In this document: positions 57,275 to 64,000 of the stretch, one piece after another
Position numbering within the stretch: position 1 is the first letter of the stretch
How the letters are laid out: each line of letters starts with the position of its first letter
Assembly: GCA_016839765.1 (NCBI GenBank)
Contig: JAEOTP010000043.1
Location: forward strand, 62,001-126,000
DNA: 64,000 bases
Origin: Promethearchaeota archaeon
GTDB taxonomy: Archaea > Asgardarchaeota > Lokiarchaeia > Sigyniarchaeales > SOKP01
Direction of reading: 5' to 3'
Notes under the pieces: generated by a model
Told to the model about the DNA's origin: nothing
The model's database searches: none
Seen by the model: the letters and a program-made list of their open reading frames with translations, nothing else
Position numbers and translations under genes: made by a program

Positions 57275-58414
57275 TTATAGGGTAGTAAAATCAGGCTGAG
57301 GAAAATCTGTTCCATTCATAGAAGCTTGGACATAGGGAGATATAGGCCCTCGTCCTAAAGCCATTATTCTAACTTTTGATTTTAAGGAGGGATCCAAAGC
57401 GGTTCCAAATTTGAGTGAAGCTTCCTCAGGAATTTCATCTGTAATAGTGGCAATTATCTTATCAATTTTAGATAAGGATAATTTATGATCACCTGATACA
57501 GAGACTATACATTTATCAACCTGCATAGGATCAGGCTCTAATAGAGGATTATGTAGCGCTAATTTCGCCTTTTTTATCAAATCTGATTCCTCTCCATAAG
57601 ATTCTGTTATTCCAATCAAACCACCGGGAAGCTCACCCTTTTTTTCAAAAATTTTCTTTACATCAGCATAATCAATATTTATCAATCCACAGTTATTAAT
57701 TAGGTTGAGAATTTCGCGAATACACCTGATTAACACTTCATCCATTATTTTAAAACCAGTTAAGATTGGTATTTTTTTATTGAATCTTAAAAGATTATCA
57801 TTAGGTATTGGGATTAAACAATCAGTGTTTTCAATAATTTCCTTTAATCCAGTTTTTGCTCTATTCCTTCTCTCTTTACCTTCAGATGTAAAAGGAATTG
57901 AACAGAATGTAACCACTGTCGCTTTGTTCTTTTTAGCTTCTCTTGCAATGATAGGAGCTGCTCCAGTTCCGGTGCCTCCACCTAAACCAAAAGCTAAAAA
58001 GACCACATCTGCTTTTAATACTTCAGAAATTCTTTCTATATCTTCCTCGGCTGCTGCAGCTCCAATACTAGGGTCATTTCCAGACCCTAAGCCATTACAT
58101 ATTTCTTTACCTATTAGAAGTTTCTTATTCGCATTGGAATAATATAAGTCGTGAGCATCAGTATTAATATTTAAGGTCTCAACGAATTTGCTTCCAATAT
58201 CTTGCATTCTCGATACAGTATTATTCCCAGCACCACCAATCCCTATTACCAAACTTTTGATTTTTAATATTTTAAGTAAGTCTGATAAATATTTATCGTC
58301 ATCTAAATTGGAGGTTTGATTTAGTTTATTTTGACGAGCTATTTCTGTAAATCTTGATCTAACTGATATTCTTGATTTCGCAATTTCAGTTAAATCAAAT
58401 TCCTTATCACTCAT
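57275..58414 (-). CDS. ftsZ: FtsZ cell-division GTPase
   Basis: VIGIGGAGNNTVSRM, LGGGTGTGAAPIIAREAKK tubulin/FtsZ signature, NINTDAHDL. Confidence 0.92.
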   Translation of the reverse strand: MSDKEFDLTEIAKSRISVRSRFTEIARQNKLNQTSNLDDDKYLSDLLKILKIKSLVIGIGGAGNNTVSRMQDIGSKFVETLNINTDAHDLYYSNANKKLLIGKEICNGLGSGNDPSIGAAAAEEDIERISEVLKADVVFLAFGLGGGTGTGAAPIIAREAKKNKATVVTFCSIPFTSEGKERRNRAKTGLKEIIENTDCLIPIPNDNLLRFNKKIPILTGFKIMDEVLIRCIREILNLINNCGLINIDYADVKKIFEKKGELPGGLIGITESYGEESDLIKKAKLALHNPLLEPDPMQVDKCIVSVSGDHKLSLSKIDKIIATITDEIPEEASLKFGTALDPSLKSKVRIMALGRGPISPYVQASMNGTDFPQPDFTTL

Positions 58415-58462
58415 TTAACTAGCCAAGTCTAATTTATTAATATATAATATCAGTATTATATC

Positions 58463-58488
58463 AGAATAATATAAGAAAGTATTATTCT
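58463..58488. promoter_or_regulatory. Inverted repeat AGAATAATA-N8-TATTATTCT upstream of ftsZ
   Basis: Perfect 9-bp arms about 50 nt upstream of the ftsZ start. Confidence 0.35.
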
Positions 58489-58806
58489 TGTATTATAGAA
58501 ATAATACATCAACTCTTATACACCAGGGAAATTGATTTAAATAGAATTTAAGCATGGTTACATTTTTAAACCTCTAAAGTAAATAATAATAACTTCAAAG
58601 TTTAGGACAAATAAAGATACGGACAAATAAAAGAGGATATAATAAATTTACAACTTTAAATTGATATCTTTTAAAGATAATATAATTCTTAGAAGATTTG
58701 TTAAAATATTTCAATTTGTTCATGAGAATAATAGGACAAGTTATATAAGAATTAAATTTATAAGATTAAATTTTCATGTGTAAGATAATAAGGGGTTTTA
58801 ATTAAA

Positions 58807-59049
58807 ATGGAAATTGATTACAATAAAGACAGCAGTAGACCATCCGTAGATAGCTCAGAAACTAAAGGATCACTTATAAAAGTTAGAGCTATTATAAGTT
58901 GTCCGACTTGTGGGTATATTAAGAAATTCAGAAATCAATTTCCTAGAGAACAATTAGAGTTAATGACTGTTGCTGTAAAAGTTTTTGATTGGATGGTTTG
59001 CTCTAAATGTGGAGAAATACTTAACTTAAATTTAGAGTTTAATATATAG
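58807..59049 (+). CDS. Small zinc-ribbon hypothetical protein
   Basis: ISCPTCGYIKKFRNQFPREQ...MVCSKCGEILNL. Confidence 0.7.
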   Translation: MEIDYNKDSSRPSVDSSETKGSLIKVRAIISCPTCGYIKKFRNQFPREQLELMTVAVKVFDWMVCSKCGEILNLNLEFNI

Positions 59050-59086
59050 TATTAACTCATTTTAGTTTTTCTCAAATATTAGATTC

Positions 59087-60397
59087 TTAAAGATCAAATT
59101 TAATTTCTCCGTAGGATCCTCCTCCGCCGGGTGTATATTGGATTTCATTATTCCTAAAAGCATTTATAACAGAAGCAATATTTTTATCAAATTTTTCGAT
59201 GCCTGTTATCGGTATATCAATTAAAATCGAAAATTCAGTGCCAAATTTTTCAATTAAACTATTATATTCATTTAATACAGTTTTACTATTAGCACTTTTA
59301 ATCCCTCTTACAGATCGAATTATGTCGATTAGAGGAATAGCGTTAATATACGGAGGGCGATGTTCTGGATGTTTTGGTTTCTCATAGGAAGAAATCGTTT
59401 CAATTCTCTCACTCACACCTAATCTAATTTTAAAATTTTTACCAACTGCTTCCTTACAGCCGGGACAAATCATTTTTTCTTTTGCTACTTGTTTAATGTA
59501 ATCTATTCTCGATTTTAAAGGATCATTTGAGAAGAATAGAATAAAATTATCAGTTATGGTATATTGAGAAAAAATCTCTGAAATACCGCTTTTACTTTTT
59601 TTAAATAAAATCCTTCTCCTACATTTATTACAAAACATATTATAATATTTTCCAAGTTTAGGATGTAATCCTACATTGAGTGTTACTTTCCTCCCTTCTT
59701 TTCTTCTCAAGGCAAGTTCAATCTCATCGAAGGAGGGATTATCGATATCTAATTGATTGAATTCTCGGCCTAAAGAACGTGGATCTTGAGAATGAGCATC
59801 ACTATTACTTAGAAATGTGACATTTTTTAAAGATTCTAAACGATCAGCCAATTCTGTATTAGCAGATAATCCTAATTCCAGAAAAGTTACTTTTTTTACA
59901 GTATCTTGGTAGCAACTTTCTAATGTATTATATTTATTTTGGCGAAATATTGCTTTAAATGGAGTAAATGCATGGGCAGGTCCAATCAAACCACCAGAGT
60001 CGGTTATTAAATCTACTAACTCTGCACCAAATAGATTCACCCTTGGACGCCCTCCCCATTCATCAAGAATATTTTTAGAGTAAGGCTTCAGTTTATTTTG
60101 TATTTGTTTAACAGAATCAAAATTAGGAAAAAGCACCACATGATGGACACTATCTTTATCTTCAATTTCAGTTTGTAAAATAAACGAGATATCCTTATAA
60201 TAATATGCTCTATCACTGTTACGCCTTAAGTTTTCTTCTAAATATTTAAGCCAGTCTGGTTGTAGAGCATCACCAGTACCCAAAATATGAAGCCCTTTCT
60301 TTTTACAGGTTTCTCTCATTGTATCTAAATTTAATGATTTAGATACTGCAATAGAATGTGGTGAATGAATATGAAGATCACAATTAAACAAATCCAT
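59087..60397 (-). CDS. PHP-domain endonuclease Q-like protein
   Basis: NCDLHIHSPHSIAVSKSLNLDTM, LGTGDALQPDWLKYL, FLSNSDAHSQDPRSLGREFN, Zn-finger CNKCRRRI...CPGCKE. Confidence 0.88.
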   Translation of the reverse strand: MDLFNCDLHIHSPHSIAVSKSLNLDTMRETCKKKGLHILGTGDALQPDWLKYLEENLRRNSDRAYYYKDISFILQTEIEDKDSVHHVVLFPNFDSVKQIQNKLKPYSKNILDEWGGRPRVNLFGAELVDLITDSGGLIGPAHAFTPFKAIFRQNKYNTLESCYQDTVKKVTFLELGLSANTELADRLESLKNVTFLSNSDAHSQDPRSLGREFNQLDIDNPSFDEIELALRRKEGRKVTLNVGLHPKLGKYYNMFCNKCRRRILFKKSKSGISEIFSQYTITDNFILFFSNDPLKSRIDYIKQVAKEKMICPGCKEAVGKNFKIRLGVSERIETISSYEKPKHPEHRPPYINAIPLIDIIRSVRGIKSANSKTVLNEYNSLIEKFGTEFSILIDIPITGIEKFDKNIASVINAFRNNEIQYTPGGGGSYGEIKFDL

Positions 60398-60450
60398 TGT
60401 AATTCAATTATTTTAATAAAATAAAAAAGTTAAGAAGACTAATGATTTGT

Positions 60451-61506
60451 TCATTTAAAACTCATTTCTCTGCATTTATTAGCTTTTTCATACAGATGTA
60501 ATTTTTCATAACAAAAAGCTAAAGTTTCACAGAAATCTAAATTTTTAGGTTTCAATTTAAGAAGTTTTTCAAAATGTTGAATTGCTTTTCTATAATCTCT
60601 TTTAATATCGCAATAAATTTCTCCTAACTTCATTCTTGTAGAAGTATTATTAGGATTTTTTAGTAAAGCTTTCTTATAATAATAAACTGCTTTATCGTAA
60701 TCCTGTAATGCATAATAACTAAATCCCAAATTATCATATAATATTGGATCATCTGGTAAAATTTCTAAAGCTTCTTGAAAGCATGTTATGGCTTCTTTAT
60801 ATTTTTCTTTTACGTTATAAGATAGCCCTAAATCATTTAAAGCCTCAACACAAAACGGATCAATCTCTATTGCTCTTTTGTAATAATTTATCGCTAAATC
60901 ATAATTTTCTAATTCAAAAAGAATATCTGCTAATTCACACCATAAATCAGCATTATCAGAATCTAATTCTAATGCTTTTTTATAATAAAGAAGAGCCTTA
61001 TCATAATCTTGTTGATCGTAAGAAAGTATAGCAAGATTATTGTAAAGTAAAGAATCATCTGGATTAATTTTTAAGGCTCTTTCATAGCAATCAGTCGCCA
61101 TATGATACTGCTTCTCTCCTCTATATAATAAAGCCATATTATTTAAAACATCGGTATTACTAGGGTCATATTCTAAAGCTTTCGTGTAATATTCTAATGC
61201 GTTAGGATAATCTTCTTTATCTTCATAAGCAAAACCAATATTGTAGTATACAGTAGCATCTTCAGGTTCCAACTCAAGAGCCTTCTCATAATACTCAATC
61301 GCTTTATCTGATTCTCCTTTCATTGAAAGAGCTAATCCAATATTATTCCAAACTTCAGAAAAATAAGGATATATCTCAACAGCTCTTTGATAACACCTAA
61401 TTGCATTATCAAAATCATTTTCATTATAATAGGCATCCCCTAAATTAATCCACGCATCAGGATCGTCTGAATCTAGCTCAGTTGCCTTAATATAACGTTC
61501 AATCAT
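60451..61506 (-). CDS. TPR-repeat protein
   Basis: About nine consecutive 34-aa TPR units, e.g. AIEYYEKALELEPEDATVYYNIGFAYEDKEDYPN. Confidence 0.93.
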   Translation of the reverse strand: MIERYIKATELDSDDPDAWINLGDAYYNENDFDNAIRCYQRAVEIYPYFSEVWNNIGLALSMKGESDKAIEYYEKALELEPEDATVYYNIGFAYEDKEDYPNALEYYTKALEYDPSNTDVLNNMALLYRGEKQYHMATDCYERALKINPDDSLLYNNLAILSYDQQDYDKALLYYKKALELDSDNADLWCELADILFELENYDLAINYYKRAIEIDPFCVEALNDLGLSYNVKEKYKEAITCFQEALEILPDDPILYDNLGFSYYALQDYDKAVYYYKKALLKNPNNTSTRMKLGEIYCDIKRDYRKAIQHFEKLLKLKPKNLDFCETLAFCYEKLHLYEKANKCREMSFK

Positions 61507-61575
61507 AGTTTTTGTTTCTTAATTCTATAATTTATAATGAGGGATGCCTATTATTTTTTTAGATTTTACTTAATT

Positions 61576-62616
61576 TTATTCTAAAATCATCATTTTATCT
61601 TGTTTTTGATCTGTTAATAATATTCTAAAATATTCCTTATTATTCCTAAAAATGACTTTTTCCAACTTTCCCTCAACAAGAACAGTTTCTCCTTTAATTG
61701 CATGTTCACAGAATCTTCCTCTGAAGGAATTTATCGTAATAATATCATCCAATTTAATATTTTTTGAAATGCATATATTATTGTAGGCTTTTATGCATTC
61801 TATTTTATAGGAACAAGGTGTAAAGATAGCATTGGAGTCATCAGTGATTTTTGCTTTTAATTTTATTCTTCCCATATTTTTATATGAATAATCATAGTAA
61901 GTTCCTTTCCAATCTTTAGGACTTTTTATATATCTTATAAAAAATTCAAATCTCTTATACATGCCCTGATGGAGTTTCCTTCTCTCACTTTTTAAAAAAT
62001 TTTCAAATGGTATTCCTGAACCTCCTACTCTCCATCCATAATGAGTGCGGTATTCTTCTTTGGAATATTTTCTACAATATTTATCTTTTTCCAGGATAAT
62101 AGCAAGCTTATTTTGGAAATCTCGGCTTATGTCTGTTCCATAAACAATCAAATCAATATCAGATTGATTTTTGCTTAATCCAACCATTTGTGAACCTGTT
62201 ATACCGATTGAACCATATGGGAGTAATGAATTCTCGATAAGTAATTCACAAAGCTCTTTAGAACATTTTTCAAGATGGTTAGGATTAAATTTCTGAGATA
62301 ATTCTTTATAGTATTCTCGTGGGGTATAAATTTCTTTAATATCCTCATTTTTAACACATTGTAGCTCTAAATCGAATTGTTTAGAGAAGAATAAATAATT
62401 TGGATGATTATTTCTTAGGAAGGAGAATCTTTCTTGTAAATCGTAGATCTTTTTAAATTTCTTTCCATTTTTGATTCGATCTCCATCTAGATGAGGATAA
62501 AAACGTATAAAACAAATTTTTCGATCAGAAGGGTGATGGACCCCTTTCACATCGAAAAAAAAGTTATCATTTTTAGTTTCTATATAATCTCCTTCAATTC
62601 CTTTAGGAATTTTCAT
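61576..62616 (-). CDS. Nucleotidyltransferase-domain protein
   Basis: YGSIGITGSQMVGLSKNQSDIDLIVYG (GSxxxG...DxD). Confidence 0.75.
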   Translation of the reverse strand: MKIPKGIEGDYIETKNDNFFFDVKGVHHPSDRKICFIRFYPHLDGDRIKNGKKFKKIYDLQERFSFLRNNHPNYLFFSKQFDLELQCVKNEDIKEIYTPREYYKELSQKFNPNHLEKCSKELCELLIENSLLPYGSIGITGSQMVGLSKNQSDIDLIVYGTDISRDFQNKLAIILEKDKYCRKYSKEEYRTHYGWRVGGSGIPFENFLKSERRKLHQGMYKRFEFFIRYIKSPKDWKGTYYDYSYKNMGRIKLKAKITDDSNAIFTPCSYKIECIKAYNNICISKNIKLDDIITINSFRGRFCEHAIKGETVLVEGKLEKVIFRNNKEYFRILLTDQKQDKMMILE

Positions 62617-62636
62617 AAATCTCCCATTAGTAATAA

Positions 62637-63740
62637 TTAATATTTTGAAGGAGTTTTAGATTTGATTTTATATTTTGGTATCTCTTGAACTTTTTTCAAT
62701 TCTTTCTCAAAATCTCTTTTTTCTCTAAGGAACCTCTCTTTATCTCTTTCTAATTTTTCTCTTTCTCTTCTAATAGCATTTTTTTCAGTGTCTATCATCG
62801 ACTTTTCTTTTACTAAATGCTTATAATCATTATTTAATCTTTTTTGTTTATCTTCCAAATCACGAATCTTGCGTTCTAATGAATAATAAGTATCTTCCGC
62901 TTTAGGAACTTTCCTATTTAGCTCTTTTAATCTTGTTTCTTGTTGTTGTTTCTTTTTTTCCAAATTTCTTACATCATTTTCAATTTTATCTCTAAAGTTT
63001 TCCAAATCTTCTTTTTTTTTATCAATTTCACGAGCTTTAAGATTTAGATCTTTTTTTTTAATACGATTTTTTTCTTTTTCATCTTTTAATTTTCTTTTTT
63101 CATCATCAATCCGGTTTTTTTCATCAAAAATGTTTTTTCTTAGATCATTGATTTCTTTATTTAAATTATCCCTTTCTTTTGAAAGATGTTTGATTTCATT
63201 TCTCAACTCCATTAATTCATTTTCTAATTTTTCAATTGTTCTCTCTAATGCATTTTCTCTTCTTTCCATTCCAGGTATTTTGGTTTTAATCTCTTTAACA
63301 CGAACTTCTGCTCTTGCTTTTTCTCTTTCTAAATATTTTTTCTCACTTTCTAAAGCGTCTTTTAGTCTATCTAACTTTTCTTGATATTTATCTAGGTCGG
63401 CATTTTTTTGATCTAACTCTCTTTCTTTTAAACTTAGATTATTTCTATGTTGCTTTATTCCATTTTTCATTCTTTCTAATTCACTTTTTAACTTTTCACG
63501 TTGGTTTAGAAGATTTTTGACTTCAAGTTCTTTCTCTTTTCTCTTTTTTTCAAGTTCTTTTATATTATCTTGATACCCTTCAAGTTTTTTAATAACCTTT
63601 TCCCAATCGCTTTTTTCTCTGTTTAACTTTATCCTTTCTTCCTTTATCTTTTTAAGTAGTCTTGTATCTTGAATAATTTCGATTTCTTCTTCTGGCGTTT
63701 TCTCTCGAATTTGATACTTAGGAATTGGTTTATCATTCAT
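62637..63740 (-). CDS. Long charged coiled-coil protein
   Basis: Nearly uninterrupted K/E/R/L heptad-like sequence. Confidence 0.75.
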   Translation of the reverse strand: MNDKPIPKYQIREKTPEEEIEIIQDTRLLKKIKEERIKLNREKSDWEKVIKKLEGYQDNIKELEKKRKEKELEVKNLLNQREKLKSELERMKNGIKQHRNNLSLKERELDQKNADLDKYQEKLDRLKDALESEKKYLEREKARAEVRVKEIKTKIPGMERRENALERTIEKLENELMELRNEIKHLSKERDNLNKEINDLRKNIFDEKNRIDDEKRKLKDEKEKNRIKKKDLNLKAREIDKKKEDLENFRDKIENDVRNLEKKKQQQETRLKELNRKVPKAEDTYYSLERKIRDLEDKQKRLNNDYKHLVKEKSMIDTEKNAIRREREKLERDKERFLREKRDFEKELKKVQEIPKYKIKSKTPSKY

Positions 63741-63944
63741 GATATTTCTTTAATTCATTTAATTTCTTAATTAAATTATATTAATATTAACTCTAAAGTG
63801 TTTGCAATTTGAAATTAGGCTCTTTTTGTATTTCTTGTAGATTCTATTTATATATTATAACTTCCATTATTTTTATTAAGAAATTACAAAAAATAATTAA
63901 AAAACTCAATAAAATTAATAATTCGAATAATTAGGTGTTTTTTT

Positions 63945-64000
63945 ATGGAGTTTGATGAAGAATTTGATGAAGAGTTTGATGATGAATTTGATGAAGAACT
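63945..64000 (+). CDS. Start of acidic (FDEE)n repeat protein, truncated by window end
   Basis: MEFDEEFDEEFDDEFDEE... Confidence 0.55.
   Translation, partial: MEFDEEFDEEFDDEFDEE

Noticed and set aside
57705-58142. 145-aa plus-strand ORF
   Set aside because: Antisense shadow of ftsZ with low-complexity composition.
1-64000. tRNA, rRNA or intact IS element
   Set aside because: No GTTCRANNC T-loop context with cloverleaf, no rRNA segments and no transposase-like ORF were seen; tRNAscan-SE/ISfinder would confirm.

Overview
AT-rich, gene-dense archaeal window with no rRNA, tRNA or CRISPR array seen. Several proteins have Asgard/Lokiarchaeota-like character: three Ras/Rab-like GTPases, two with extra N-terminal domains; a SNAP/TPR-like protein; a small ubiquitin-like protein; FtsZ. 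Other lineage-consistent genes are archaeal DtdA, EndoQ and archaeal-type AlaRS. The taxonomic assignment is inference. Main blocks: (1) Wood-Ljungdahl/C1 genes (CdhE-like CFeSP large subunit, corrinoid protein, CooS-type CODH, ferredoxin). (2) A sulfur-relay cluster at 13.1-18.5 kb (TusA, DsrE-like, cysteine desulfurase, IscU fused to a degenerate TrxR-like domain, CoADR-rhodanese-TusA-rhodanese). (3) Oxygen/ROS defence (rubrerythrin, desulfoferrodoxin, flavodiiron protein, rubredoxins). (4) Thiol-redox modules (glutaredoxin + FTR catalytic subunit, tandem HdrB-like CCG proteins, tandem PDO-like proteins + TrxR). (5) Metal transport and regulation (ZIP + DtxR-like). The least explained signals are a compact multi-hairpin RNA-like element closed by a long-range helix at about 12037-12208, shared GAACATGTTC palindromes upstream of the CODH and ferredoxin genes, the IscU-TrxR-like fusion, and paired Lrp-like regulators with C-terminal CGxxC motifs. 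All calls come from reading the sequence; no database search was run.
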